The translations under genes were made by a program, and so were the position numbers. Below are positions 32,611-42,087 of a stretch of 64,000 nt of DNA, piece by piece (within the stretch, counting starts at the first letter, position 1; each line of letters opens with the position of its first letter). Source of the DNA: Psychromonas ossibalaenae ATCC BAA-1528 (GTDB taxonomy: Bacteria > Pseudomonadota > Gammaproteobacteria > Enterobacterales > Psychromonadaceae); NCBI RefSeq assembly GCF_000381745.1, contig NZ_KB906984.1, forward strand, positions 1-64,000. The letters are read 5' to 3'. The notes beneath the pieces were generated by a model. It was not told where the DNA came from. It was given only the letters and a program-made list of their open reading frames with translations, and did no database searches.

Positions 32611-33603
32611 ATGAAAATTTTTATTAACTCAATATTACTGACACTATGCACTTTTTTTATGCTTAGCAGCGCAGCATCTGCACAGAGTAAATCAGTGCTG
32701 ATTATTGAAAGCTACCACAGTGAATATCCCTGGGACAGCAGTTATATTGAAGGTATCAAAGAAGGTTTGAAAGGCGACTACCAGTTTTTTACTTTTCAGA
32801 TGGATACCAAAAGAACAGCAAAATCAGAGTTCGACAACAGCGCACAGAAAGCCTGGGATTTTTATCTGCACACAAAACCTTCTATCGTCTTTCTTGGAGA
32901 TGATAACGCACTAAAATATCTTGGAACTAAGTTTTCTGCTGTTGATACGCCAGTTGTATTTTTAGGTATAAATAACAACCCTAGAGCCTATAAGGTCGGC
33001 TCCGCGACTAATATCACAGGTGTACTGGAAAGACCGCTGCTGAAAAGATCCATTATTGAGATGAAAAAGATAGTTGATCTGAAAAAAGTGCTGGTGCTGT
33101 TTGATTCCGGTACAACATCCAAAGTCACCTTTGATGAAATACTTAAGGGTAAGGATAAAATAAAACTCAGCGGCATCGAAGCGCATATGAAATTAATCGG
33201 CTCCTGGGAGGTCTGGCAGGAAACTGTTAAGTCCGCTAAAGAGAAAGGTTATGATGCCGTGTTTATCGGTTTATACCACACCATTGTTGATAAAAATAAT
33301 GATCATATTGCAGCCGATAAAGTCTTACAATGGACATCCGAGAATACTCCCGTTCCCCCTTTTGCATTTTGGGATTTTTCGGTAGGTCCAGAAAAAGCAA
33401 TTGGCGGTTTAACACTTTTCGGTAAAACTCAAGGGCTGCTGGCCGCAGAAATGGCGACACAGATCATTAGCGGTACACAGCCCGGCCAAATTAAAGTAAG
33501 AATTGGTGAAAAAGGTAAACTGTTGTTCAGTAAAACTCAACTGCAGAAATACAATATTGAATTACCCCAGGCAATAGCTTCAAAAGCGACGTTAATGGAG
33601 TAA
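32611..33603 (+). CDS. Periplasmic ABC-type substrate-binding protein
   Basis: 330 residues from ATG at 32611 with a perfect AGGAGG six bases upstream; an extension to 32560 is rejected. Signal peptide to about residue 23 (LSSAASAQS). Two-lobed binding-protein fold of the sugar-binding-like / DUF534 type (VLIIESYHSEYPWDSSYIEG, FLGINNNPRAYKVG, ITGVLERP). Such proteins are also found as the sensory part of two-component systems. No permease or ATPase genes are adjacent, so the partner and ligand are unknown. Monocistronic with a terminator. Confidence 0.78.
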   Translation: MKIFINSILLTLCTFFMLSSAASAQSKSVLIIESYHSEYPWDSSYIEGIKEGLKGDYQFFTFQMDTKRTAKSEFDNSAQKAWDFYLHTKPSIVFLGDDNALKYLGTKFSAVDTPVVFLGINNNPRAYKVGSATNITGVLERPLLKRSIIEMKKIVDLKKVLVLFDSGTTSKVTFDEILKGKDKIKLSGIEAHMKLIGSWEVWQETVKSAKEKGYDAVFIGLYHTIVDKNNDHIAADKVLQWTSENTPVPPFAFWDFSVGPEKAIGGLTLFGKTQGLLAAEMATQIISGTQPGQIKVRIGEKGKLLFSKTQLQKYNIELPQAIASKATLME

Positions 33604-33637
33604 CTCCATTATGAAGAGTTTTTATTTCTAACAAAAC

Positions 33638-33661
33638 AAAGGAGCATCAAGCTCCTTTATC
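33638..33661 (+). terminator. Terminator of the binding-protein gene
   Basis: Stem AAAGGAGC/GCTCCTTT with a 5-base loop, then ATCCTTT. Confidence 0.7.
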
Positions 33662-33755
33662 CTTTATGACCGGCAGGGAGTTGATATTGGTTAAACATTT
33701 TTAGCTAAATTAAGCTACTCTAGCGCTTAATAAAATCTTCATAGGGAGCGCTTTG

Positions 33756-34067
33756 ATGAGCCGTCCATTTGTAACAAAAGCACAACTGCTTACCGAGCTT
33801 AACGCCTGGAATGCAGGAAAAATATCCGCAGAACAGCTTCAGGACTGGATGGTCACTTATTATGATCCTCCAGAGGTTGAAATCGGTCCGGGTGAAACTG
33901 AATGGGTTCAGGAAGCGATGAATATCATTATGAATGAATATGAATTAGCAAAGATACCCAAGTTCAAAAAAGAGGGTTATGCATTCGCACTGGCATTTCT
34001 TGAATGCGATGAAAGTAATTTTTATCAGGCTAAGCACCATTTTGTACATGACGGTTTTTCTGATTAG
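33756..34067 (+). CDS. Hypothetical small acidic protein
   Basis: 103 residues from ATG at 33756 (AGGGAGCG upstream). Helical and acidic, no signal peptide: LLTELNAWNAGKISAEQLQD, WMVTYYDPPEVEIGPGETEW, FLECDESNFYQAKHHF. No family recognised. Flanked by its own terminator, so it is an independently expressed gene. Confidence 0.65.
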   Translation: MSRPFVTKAQLLTELNAWNAGKISAEQLQDWMVTYYDPPEVEIGPGETEWVQEAMNIIMNEYELAKIPKFKKEGYAFALAFLECDESNFYQAKHHFVHDGFSD

Positions 34068-34076
34068 AGTAAAAAA

Positions 34077-34098
34077 GGGAGCTTATACAGCTCCCTTT
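34077..34098. terminator. Bidirectional terminator
   Basis: AAAAAAGGGAGC / GCTCCCTTT with a 7-base loop. It ends the small acidic gene and the convergent AbgT gene. Confidence 0.8.
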
Positions 34099-34137
34099 CA
34101 CATCAATTGTTATCAGCTGCTTTACTGTTAATTAGCC

Positions 34138-35745
34138 TTATGGAGTGTAATAGGTTGCAGAGCCAGGTCCGACCGGCAGACCTAATACAAATACCCAGAC
34201 GAAAAACAGCAGCGTCCAGCCTATAGTAAAGATAATAGAATAAGGCAGCATAGTTGAAATCAGGGTACCTATACCTAGATCTTTCTTATATCTAGTCGCA
34301 ACAGCCAGGATTAAACCGAAATAACTCATCATAGGTGTAATAATATTGGTGACCGAATCACCAATACGATAAGCCGCCTGAATGGTCTCCGGCGCATACC
34401 CCACCAGCATTAACATAGGTACAAAAATAGGCGCGGTAACGGCCCATTGTGCGGAAGCACTACCTATCATTAAGTTGATAAAACCACACATCATAATAAA
34501 CATAACGAACAACAACGGGCCCGTTAAATTAATTGACTGCAGGAATTCAGCACCGGTAACGGCTATAACAGCACCAAAATTAGTCCAGCTGAAAAACGCA
34601 ACAAACTGTGCAGCAAAGAAAACTAATACAATATACATTCCCATGGTGCTCATGGAATGCGACATTGCATCGATCATGTCACGGTAACTTTTAATTGAGC
34701 CCGTTGTTTTGCCGTAAAAATAACCGGGAATAGCAAAACAAATAAAGATAAAGGCAACTACACCGCCAAAGAAAGGAGATCCGGCAACCGCCCCGGTTTC
34801 TGGATGACGCAGAATTCCCGACTCAGGTACAATAGTCCAGGCTAACAAAACAGCAATAACTAGCAGTACTACCCCCGCTATTTTAAGGCCTTTTTTCTCA
34901 ATCGCTGTCAGTGCGCCCATATTTTCAGCCTGACTCAGATCTTCTTCTGCTTCATCTGAATTGTATTTACCCAGTTTAGGCTCAACAATTTTTTCGGTTA
35001 CCAGGGCACCAAGAATCGTGATCAGGAAGGTACTGATAAACATAAAGTACCAGTTTGCTTCCGGACCAACTGAGTAGCTCGGTTCGATAATTTGAGAGGC
35101 AGCTTCAGTTATGCCTGAAAGCAGCGGATCAACGGTACCGATTAACAAGTTAGCACTATAGCCGCCGGAAACCCCCGCAAAAGCGGCCGCAAGCCCGGCT
35201 AAAGGATGACGTCCCAGAGAATGAAATATCAGCGCTGCCATAGGGACAAGCACAACATAACCTAACTCAGAGGCGGTATTAGAAATGATACCGGCAAAAA
35301 CAACAGCAAAAGTAACCGTACGTTTTGACGCGCCCATTACAATACCGCGCATTGCTGCGGAAATAAGACCGGAGCGCTCTGCGATACCGACCCCCAGCAG
35401 TGCAACCAGTACAGTCCCTAGGGGAGCAAATCCAGTAAAGTTGGTGACCAGACTGGTAACAATACGCTGCAGGCCTTCAGCGTTCAGCAGGCTGACCACG
35501 CGAATGACACCATCAGCAGCACGCCCGGAAGCGCCTTCTGGTCGCGGATCAATAACAGACATATCAAAATAGCCTGCGATCCCGGATGAAATTAAAATAG
35601 TTAAACAGAAAATAGCAAACAGTGCTATCGGGTGGGGAAGTAGATTCCCAAGCCACTCAACGGTGGTCAAAAAGCGGTTAAACAATCCTGATTGTTTGGT
35701 CGTGCATTCCTTTGCGGCTGTCGCTTTCATATCTGCAGCCGGCAT
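34138..35745 (-). CDS. AbgT-family transporter
   Basis: 535 residues, about 12 membrane segments. Family phrases include FLTTVEWLGNLLPHPIALFA, SNTASELGYVVLVPMAAL, GGYSANLLIGTVDPLLSGIT and SVTNIITPMMSYFGLI. AbgT proteins take up p-aminobenzoyl-glutamate (a folate breakdown product) or export sulfonamide-like antimetabolites (MtrF, YdaH), driven by the proton motive force in the inner membrane. No abgA/abgB hydrolase genes are adjacent, so import versus export is open. ATG with AGGAG seven bases upstream. Confidence 0.9.
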   Translation of the reverse strand: MPAADMKATAAKECTTKQSGLFNRFLTTVEWLGNLLPHPIALFAIFCLTILISSGIAGYFDMSVIDPRPEGASGRAADGVIRVVSLLNAEGLQRIVTSLVTNFTGFAPLGTVLVALLGVGIAERSGLISAAMRGIVMGASKRTVTFAVVFAGIISNTASELGYVVLVPMAALIFHSLGRHPLAGLAAAFAGVSGGYSANLLIGTVDPLLSGITEAASQIIEPSYSVGPEANWYFMFISTFLITILGALVTEKIVEPKLGKYNSDEAEEDLSQAENMGALTAIEKKGLKIAGVVLLVIAVLLAWTIVPESGILRHPETGAVAGSPFFGGVVAFIFICFAIPGYFYGKTTGSIKSYRDMIDAMSHSMSTMGMYIVLVFFAAQFVAFFSWTNFGAVIAVTGAEFLQSINLTGPLLFVMFIMMCGFINLMIGSASAQWAVTAPIFVPMLMLVGYAPETIQAAYRIGDSVTNIITPMMSYFGLILAVATRYKKDLGIGTLISTMLPYSIIFTIGWTLLFFVWVFVLGLPVGPGSATYYTP

Positions 35746-36065
35746 AAATAAACTCCTATTATTTTATTGATAAAGTGAGAAGCTTGTTTTTATGCTTCGA
35801 CAAGAGAGTATTGGCAAATAGAAAATTTTCAAAGAACGGAGTTCAAATCTTTATAGATTTTAACATTTATTTTACAAATACTGTTATTCAACTCAGCTCA
35901 GGGGATAAGTAAATGATAAATATTAAGTTATTTTTCAGGTGCAAAAATGAATTATAGAGTTAAAATTTTTACTGGTGAAAGACAGATAATGCTTCTATAT
36001 ATAAACAATAAAGGCACACCTTAAATAAGGCATGCCTTTAATATCGGTTAAATTAGCGATAGTGC
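35746..36065. other. Intergenic region
   Basis: AT-rich promoter region of the AbgT gene and the terminator of the nucleotidase gene at 36010-36039. Nothing else is seen. Confidence 0.4.
36010..36039 (-). terminator. Terminator of the 5'-nucleotidase gene
   Basis: 13-bp imperfect stem AAAGGCATGCCTT / AAGGTGTGCCTTT with a short loop; TTTATTG follows on the minus strand. Confidence 0.65.
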
Positions 36066-38078
36066 TTACTTAGCATAGTGCATTGTTGTTGTTTCGTAAT
36101 CGATAGGTGCAATGACTCCTTTGCTTTTAGCATAACTGATAAATGCCTGCGCATCGGTATTACAGCTCACGCCGGAAGCTTTACAGTTAACAGCAGAAAC
36201 TGTCTGATATTGCGGAGAATAATTGCCTCTAGCCGCGTTAAAGTTAAGTTTATTTACTTTATAACCAACATAAGTGCCGTTTTCCACTACCACATCAGTA
36301 CGATCAGTCTGCTTTTCCTGCGCTTGTGCAATCACATCCCAGCCGTCACGACCGTTAGCGTTATAATTACCCAGCACCACACCGTATTCTGCTCTATCCT
36401 GAATTTTTTCCCAAACCGGGGCACTTTCCGTACCGCTGTTTACTTCAAGTGAACTGATATAACCGGCTGTTTCTCTAGCCGTTTCAGTAAAGGTATAACG
36501 CATTCCGCCGACATAAGGGAATTTGCCTGCATGTGCGTCTCTTTTAAGCGTCTGCGTAATGGTGCTTTCAAGTACAGCTTTAATCTCTTTACCCGTTAAA
36601 GTCAGCACCGACAGGTAGGTATTAAAAGGCAGCATTTCGAATGTTACGTTGCCCTCTTTCATTTCACCCGCACTGATACCGGTGCGCACTCCGCCGGCAG
36701 GCATAAAAGCGATCTGCACGTTTTTACCGGTTACCGCTTTAACGGCATCCTGATTAGCCCAGTGAAGAAAAGACTGCGCAATAATCGGCGCAGTATCTGA
36801 GCCGTGTTTATCGGTGCCTTTATCACCAGGACGGCGTTCCTGGTTAATAGTCTGGTTTACTTTAGCGATAACATCACCAAAAGCCGCATCATAAGCTGGT
36901 TTATAGGTGCTGTCGATATGAGCCCGCAGCCCTGGTTCCTGGTCAACAATAGCAATTTTAGGTTCACTGCTGATGTAGTCTACAACTTGATTTTTGTCGC
37001 CGCCGACAAGCAGATCCTGCTGATCACGTTTTTCTTTATTATAAAATTGATCGTTAGATAACAGAGTGTTGCTACCACTGCAGGAAGCCAGATCACCGTC
37101 TGCATCAAACTCAACCTCAGCCACACCGATTGCCTGTGCATACTGGCCCGCCTGGACAATACAGGTTTTACCTAAACCGTCTTTCTGGGTGATCAGCTGC
37201 GCATAGCCGCCGTTATCCCCAAAGCCTAACTCGGTAAAATCTCCCAGCAGTGTATGCGAGTGCCCGCCGACAATAACATCGACACCTGTGGTTCCCTGTG
37301 CAAGCAGGATATCGCGTTCAGTACCGATATGGGTCAGCAGCACTATTTTATTAACACCAGCAGCCGTTAACTGATCAACCGTCTGCTGCGTAGAAGCAAT
37401 TTCACCGGCAAATTTAACATCCCCTACACCTTCAGACATACTGGCCATATCTTCCAGGGCAATACCGATAACCGCAACAACCACTTCGCCGCCGGCAGCT
37501 TCTGAAGGGTCATTAATAAGACGCTTATTCACGCCGTCGCTAAAAGCAAAAAGCTGATAAGCTTTAAGATTGTCAGAGTCACTTAACTGCGCGTCAGCAC
37601 CTGCATCGATATTGGCGGCAAGCACAGGAAAATTCACCTCATCTATAAACGCAGCCAGTTCCGTTGTGGAGAGATCAAATTCATGATTACCCATAGCCAT
37701 CGCATCTATATGCATTTTAGAAAGCAGATCCGCGTTAGCCGCCCCTTTATTTAAGCTGAAATAAACTGTTCCCTGCCATGCATCGCCGCCATGCAGCAGC
37801 AGCAGAGGTTTATCTGCCTGTTCAGCGGCTTCAATGATATCGTTAGATGCCTGAAGCAGTCGCGGATAACCGCCGAACTCATTATAAATAAGCTGTCCGT
37901 CACTACCCGTTGTAAAACTGGACTTTACCGGGTCAAAATTTGAATGAGTGTCATTCATATGCGCAATCGTTAACGTAAATGATTCCGCGCGGGTGTTACT
38001 TGTATCATTAGTACTGCAGCCGATTAAAGCAGCCAGCACGGCAGCAGCAGCCGCACCTTTTGTGAAATTTTTGGTCAT
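36066..38078 (-). CDS. 5'-nucleotidase / UDP-sugar hydrolase family lipoprotein
   Basis: 670 residues from ATG at 38078 (AAGGA upstream; a longer frame is rejected because the lipoprotein signal begins here). Lipobox LIGC. The metallophosphatase domain has HMNDTHSNFDP, HGGDAWQGT, GNHEFD and VGGHSHTLLGD. The C-terminal substrate-binding domain has FMPAGGVRTGI and GNYNANGRDGW. It dephosphorylates nucleotides or UDP-sugars in the periplasm. It diverges from an exported amidohydrolase, which together suggests extracellular nucleotide salvage. A NAD-pyrophosphatase-type (NadN) specificity is also possible. Confidence 0.88.
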   Translation of the reverse strand: MTKNFTKGAAAAAVLAALIGCSTNDTSNTRAESFTLTIAHMNDTHSNFDPVKSSFTTGSDGQLIYNEFGGYPRLLQASNDIIEAAEQADKPLLLLHGGDAWQGTVYFSLNKGAANADLLSKMHIDAMAMGNHEFDLSTTELAAFIDEVNFPVLAANIDAGADAQLSDSDNLKAYQLFAFSDGVNKRLINDPSEAAGGEVVVAVIGIALEDMASMSEGVGDVKFAGEIASTQQTVDQLTAAGVNKIVLLTHIGTERDILLAQGTTGVDVIVGGHSHTLLGDFTELGFGDNGGYAQLITQKDGLGKTCIVQAGQYAQAIGVAEVEFDADGDLASCSGSNTLLSNDQFYNKEKRDQQDLLVGGDKNQVVDYISSEPKIAIVDQEPGLRAHIDSTYKPAYDAAFGDVIAKVNQTINQERRPGDKGTDKHGSDTAPIIAQSFLHWANQDAVKAVTGKNVQIAFMPAGGVRTGISAGEMKEGNVTFEMLPFNTYLSVLTLTGKEIKAVLESTITQTLKRDAHAGKFPYVGGMRYTFTETARETAGYISSLEVNSGTESAPVWEKIQDRAEYGVVLGNYNANGRDGWDVIAQAQEKQTDRTDVVVENGTYVGYKVNKLNFNAARGNYSPQYQTVSAVNCKASGVSCNTDAQAFISYAKSKGVIAPIDYETTTMHYAK

Positions 38079-38342
38079 TACATCTAATCCTTCGATTATT
38101 ATTTTTATATAAGACATAGTCGTTAAGGCGCATCCTAACAAAAAATTAATTTAATTCATGTCTGTTTCGCAAATAAATGTGAACCTTAACGTATCATGTT
38201 GATTTTGCTAACATAACAAAGTTATCATAGACATTTTAAATTTTTAATTACGGTTAGTTTTTAGTACTTGTAACGACTGATTTGCTGGATAATGACAGAC
38301 GCTAAATTCGCTTATAACACTTTCCTTAACGAGTAATTATTT

Positions 38343-39749
38343 ATGCTTAAAAAAACGCACCTTGCTATATTCCTTTGCGCATCCTCATTGTTCAGTACAG
38401 CATCGAACGCTCTTGAAAAAGTGGATCTGCTGATAAAAAATGCAGCGGTACTGACCATGAATGAAGATAAAACGATTTTTCAACAAGGTTTAGTAGCAGT
38501 CAAAGGTAATAAGATTATCGCCGTAACCAACGGTGAAGATATTAAAAATTACCAGGCAGAAACAATCATAGACGCCGATGGCGACATCGTGATGCCCGGC
38601 TTAATAAATACCCACACACATGCTTCCATGACTGTATTCCGCTCCCTGGCTGACGATGTTCCAGACCGTCTGCACCGTTATATTTTTCCATTAGAAAAAA
38701 AACTGGTCTCCCGAGATATGGTACGTATCGGCGCACAGCTGGGTAACGTTGAGATGCTTAAAGGCGGAGTAACAACCTACGCTGATATGTATTACTTTGA
38801 AGATGAAGTAGCCAAAACCGTAGACAAAATAGGTATGCGCGCCGTATTAGGCGAATCAGTGATCAAATTCCCGGTTGCCGATGCGGAGAATGCGCAGCAG
38901 GGTATTGATTATGCTCTTAATTTTATCAATGAATATAAAGATCATCCGCGTATTACGCCGGCGTTTGCACCACATGCGACCTATACCAACAGCACTGAAA
39001 CACTGCAGAAGATTACTAAGCTGTCACTGCAGCATGATGTGCCTGTTATGATCCACCTTGCCGAATCAGAGCGTGAAAACCAGGTTATCGCAGAACGCAG
39101 CGGTGGTAAATCCCCTATCGCTTATATGGCGGAAATCGGCGCATTAACCCCCAATCTCATCGCAGCCCACGTGATCAATGCTGATGATAACGATATTGCA
39201 CTGCTTAAAAAATATGATGTGGGCATTGCTCATAATATGAGTGCTAATATCAAATCGGCAAAAGGCGTGGCACCAATAATCAAGATGCAGGAACAGGGAC
39301 TGCGTATCGGTCTCGGAACGGACGGCCCGATGTCAGGCAATACATTAAGCACCATTGATGAATTTAATCAGGTCGCCAAAGTCCATAAACTGGTGAATCA
39401 GGACCGCGCAGCTATGCCGCCGGTTGATGTGATTGAAATGGCAACCATAGGCTCTGCCCGTGCACTGCATATGGAAGACAAAATTGGATCGCTGGAAGTT
39501 GGAAAACTAGCCGATATCATTATTATCGATACAAAAGCACCGAATATGGTACCCGTTTATAATCCTTATTCCGCTTTAGTGTACTCAGCATACGCTGCAA
39601 ATGTTAAGCACACGATTGTTGACGGAAAAGTGCTGATGCACCATCGAAAGATGTTAACTGTTGATGAAGATGCGATCCGTAGTGAAGCACTGCAGTTTGC
39701 CGACAAAGTGCGTAAAACTGTCATAGAAAGCGGTGAAATCGTGCAGTAA
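38343..39749 (+). CDS. Exported amidohydrolase, MTA/SAH deaminase-like
   Basis: 468 residues with a signal peptide (about 1-23, FSTASNALE), unusual for this normally cytoplasmic family. Metal ligands: NTHTHASM, HLAES, HVIN and GLGTDGPMSGNT. The C-terminal phrase GSLEVGKLADIIIID is typical of the TRZ/ATZ/MtaD group of the amidohydrolase superfamily. It probably deaminates an adenine- or guanine-type compound outside the inner membrane. It diverges from the 5'-nucleotidase, fitting a periplasmic purine-nucleotide scavenging pair. Substrate inferred. Confidence 0.83.
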   Translation: MLKKTHLAIFLCASSLFSTASNALEKVDLLIKNAAVLTMNEDKTIFQQGLVAVKGNKIIAVTNGEDIKNYQAETIIDADGDIVMPGLINTHTHASMTVFRSLADDVPDRLHRYIFPLEKKLVSRDMVRIGAQLGNVEMLKGGVTTYADMYYFEDEVAKTVDKIGMRAVLGESVIKFPVADAENAQQGIDYALNFINEYKDHPRITPAFAPHATYTNSTETLQKITKLSLQHDVPVMIHLAESERENQVIAERSGGKSPIAYMAEIGALTPNLIAAHVINADDNDIALLKKYDVGIAHNMSANIKSAKGVAPIIKMQEQGLRIGLGTDGPMSGNTLSTIDEFNQVAKVHKLVNQDRAAMPPVDVIEMATIGSARALHMEDKIGSLEVGKLADIIIIDTKAPNMVPVYNPYSALVYSAYAANVKHTIVDGKVLMHHRKMLTVDEDAIRSEALQFADKVRKTVIESGEIVQ

Positions 39750-40193
39750 CAACTTCTCCTATCAAGTGCATAGCATAGGGACTTGCTCTGCTTTTTACCC
39801 TCATGATCAGGTTAAAGAAAAATGCATCTGTTTATTAACTCCAAAATGAGAATATCCTCCCTTATTTGAACTACTTATTGCCCGATAAACGCGCTACACT
39901 TTTTTAAAAAGAAAATAAGCAGGGCACATACCCGTTACCAATCGAAATGCAAAAATCAGCAAGTAGAGAGGTAGGTAGATTCTAGGCATGAAGTTGAAGA
40001 TCTAACGGGTTAAATCAATACTTCATAACAACGAAGATGCTTGCCTCTCTACTTGCCCTTTGGGGAGCACGCTCGAAAACCAGCTCTGCGTAACAACAAT
40101 CGTAAAGGGAACACCATTCACTCATGTTGCACCTTGCACTGGTGTCCGAGCGTGCTCCTGATAAATGAATTTTGAATGATAACGGGTATAAAT
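39750..40193. other. Intergenic region occupied by a MITE-like repeat
   Basis: Apart from about 180 bases after the amidohydrolase gene, the region is filled by the 262-bp repeat at 39928-40189, which ends four bases before the dGTPase start codon. Confidence 0.6.
39928..40189. repeat. 262-bp MITE-like structured repeat, copy 1
   Basis: Terminal inverted repeats begin ATACCCGTTA and end TAACGGGTAT (19 of 23 positions pair). Two internal stems occur: AAGTAGAGAGG with CCTCTCTACTT (39961-39971 / 40044-40054) and GGAGCACGCTCG with its exact complement (40064-40075 / 40147-40158), giving a three-way-junction shape. Same length, order and orientation as copy 2 at 47364, though the sequences have diverged. 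No coding capacity. Confidence 0.8.
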
Positions 40194-41561
40194 ATGAATT
40201 CAGAAAAAACACTGACAATTTCCAAGCAATGGCTGCTGCGTTTAGCCGAAGAGCCGGGAAAAACGCGCCGTCTGGATCAGCGTTCTCCTTTTCAGCGCGA
40301 TAAAGCCCGAGTATTACACTCAGCCGCCTTCCGCCGTTTACAGTCAAAAACGCAGATTCACAATAACGGTTTAAGCGATTTTTACCGTACGCGCCTTACC
40401 CACTCATTAGAAGTGGCGCAGATTGGGGCCGGGATCATTGCGCATCTGCAGCTGGTGCAGCCGCAGTTTAGCGCTCTGCTGCCCGGTAATAACCTTATTG
40501 AAACGATCTGTTTAAGTCACGATATAGGTCACCCGCCCTTCGGACACGGTGGTGAAACTGCACTGAATTATATGATGATAAATCACGGTGGTTTTGAGGG
40601 TAACGGGCAGACATTCCGCATATTAACCCAGCTTGAACCCTACACTGAATTTAACGGTATGAACCTGACCCGGCGCAGCCTGCTGGGCATAGTAAAGTAC
40701 CCGGTTTATCTAAGCGAAATCAGCGCACCTTATCCGCAGGATACCAGCCGTAATTTTCGCGAGCTGAAAACAGAAGAGTGGATGCCGGGAAAAGGGATTT
40801 ATGATCATGATAAAACGCTGTTAGAAAATGTGCTCAGCCCCCTGTCGGAAAATGATCGAAAATTATTCGGCAGAATGCGGCCTCAGGATAACAACCTGAA
40901 ATTACATAAAAAATCTCGCTATAAATCAATCGACTGTTCAATTATGGAAATAGCCGATGATATCGCCTACGGCGTACACGATCTAGAAGACGCCATTGCC
41001 ATGGGCATTGTCAGCAAAACTCTATGGCAGGAAAAAGTCGCCACGCAGCTTGCTGAAATTAGCGGTTTCTGCCTGGTCGATCAGTTAACCGAGCTCACTA
41101 ATAATCTCTTTTCACTGCAGCACTTTAAACGCAAAGATGCGATCGGCGCATTAGTTAACGCTTTAATCACCTCCATTGAAATTAAAAAAGTGAATGAGGA
41201 TTTCAGCGATTCGCTTCTCGCCTATAACGCTTATCTTACGCCGGCAATGTTTAAAGTACTCGAAACTCTGAAAGGGTTTGTTCTAAATTACGTCATTAAA
41301 AGCCCGGATTTACAAGTGCTCGAATATCGCGGTCAGCTGATTGTGATGGAGCTGTTTGAAGCATTTAATGCCGGCCCGCTGCGTTTTTTACCCGAGCAGG
41401 CTAAGCTGCTTTGGCTGGCACAAAATGGTGATGTCTCTCGAGAAAAGCGGGTTATCGCAGATTATATTTCCAGCCTGACCGACAACCATGCTTTACGCTT
41501 ACATGCCAGCTTATTCAGCAGCAGCCAGACTAGTCCAATGATTGGTCAGCACGGTTTTTAA
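40194..41561 (+). CDS. dgt: Deoxyguanosinetriphosphate triphosphohydrolase (dGTPase)
   Basis: 455 residues from ATG at 40194. HD-domain motif: RLTHSLEVAQ (His), CLSHDIGHPPFGHGGE (His-Asp) and MEIADDIAYGVHDLED (Asp). An N-terminal RRLDQRSPFQRDKARVLHSA segment is typical of the dGTPase subgroup with about 450-residue length. It removes triphosphate from dGTP (and possibly other dNTPs), affecting dNTP pools; relatives contribute to phage defence. A MITE-like repeat ends four bases before the start codon, so the 5' region and any ribosome binding site come from the repeat (weak GGGTATAA). Confidence 0.9.
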   Translation: MNSEKTLTISKQWLLRLAEEPGKTRRLDQRSPFQRDKARVLHSAAFRRLQSKTQIHNNGLSDFYRTRLTHSLEVAQIGAGIIAHLQLVQPQFSALLPGNNLIETICLSHDIGHPPFGHGGETALNYMMINHGGFEGNGQTFRILTQLEPYTEFNGMNLTRRSLLGIVKYPVYLSEISAPYPQDTSRNFRELKTEEWMPGKGIYDHDKTLLENVLSPLSENDRKLFGRMRPQDNNLKLHKKSRYKSIDCSIMEIADDIAYGVHDLEDAIAMGIVSKTLWQEKVATQLAEISGFCLVDQLTELTNNLFSLQHFKRKDAIGALVNALITSIEIKKVNEDFSDSLLAYNAYLTPAMFKVLETLKGFVLNYVIKSPDLQVLEYRGQLIVMELFEAFNAGPLRFLPEQAKLLWLAQNGDVSREKRVIADYISSLTDNHALRLHASLFSSSQTSPMIGQHGF

Positions 41562-41568
41562 TATTATC

Positions 41569-41609
41569 CACAGGCCGGAAATTGTAACCCCTACAGTTTC
41601 TGGCCTGTG
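41569..41609 (+). terminator. Hairpin after dgt
   Basis: Long imperfect inverted repeat with outer arms CACAGGCC/GGCCTGTG. T-poor downstream. Convergent with the small exported protein gene. Confidence 0.5.
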
Positions 41610-41631
41610 TTACATTCAACGATTAACAGCT

Positions 41632-42042
41632 TTATTCATTTTTACTTGTATAAACAGATAAAATTGGAAACTTGCTCACACCGAACGAAACCGTAATTGA
41701 CTGTGTTTCATTGCCGGCAAAGTGCTGCTGGTAAGGTACAGGGGTACCACGATCACCGTTGGCAAATAGAGCCATCAAGTGATTATGCACCAGTGTACGG
41801 CTTCCCGATGATAAATTCGTTAGCGTAATAACAGCCCAGCGCTCTCCCTGTTCATTACTCATAAGCACGTAATTGTTTATTTCAAAATCCCCCTCTTTAG
41901 GATAAATATTCTGGTCGTTTGCAAAAGATAGATGGATATTGTCAGCAGCGGCACGGTCCACGGATAAAGCATCCATCTCAGCAGCTTGAACAGCAGATGA
42001 AAAAATTAAAACTACAACAGCGATAAATTTAAACACAAACAT
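41632..42042 (-). CDS. Small exported protein of unknown function
   Basis: 136 residues with a Sec signal peptide (about 1-20, IFSSAVQAAE). Mature domain of about 115 residues, beta-rich (WAVITLTNLSSGSRTLVHNH, GNETQSITVSFGVSKFPILS), resembling a small periplasmic immunoglobulin-like fold. AAGGAA is very close to the ATG; the GTG two codons in has better spacing. It follows the large outer-membrane fusion gene by 45 bases and is probably co-transcribed. No family recognised. Confidence 0.65.
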   Translation of the reverse strand: MFVFKFIAVVVLIFSSAVQAAEMDALSVDRAAADNIHLSFANDQNIYPKEGDFEINNYVLMSNEQGERWAVITLTNLSSGSRTLVHNHLMALFANGDRGTPVPYQQHFAGNETQSITVSFGVSKFPILSVYTSKNE

Positions 42043-42087
42043 TTCCTTATAAATTTTAGTTAAAAAAACGGCAGAACAAACGGATCT

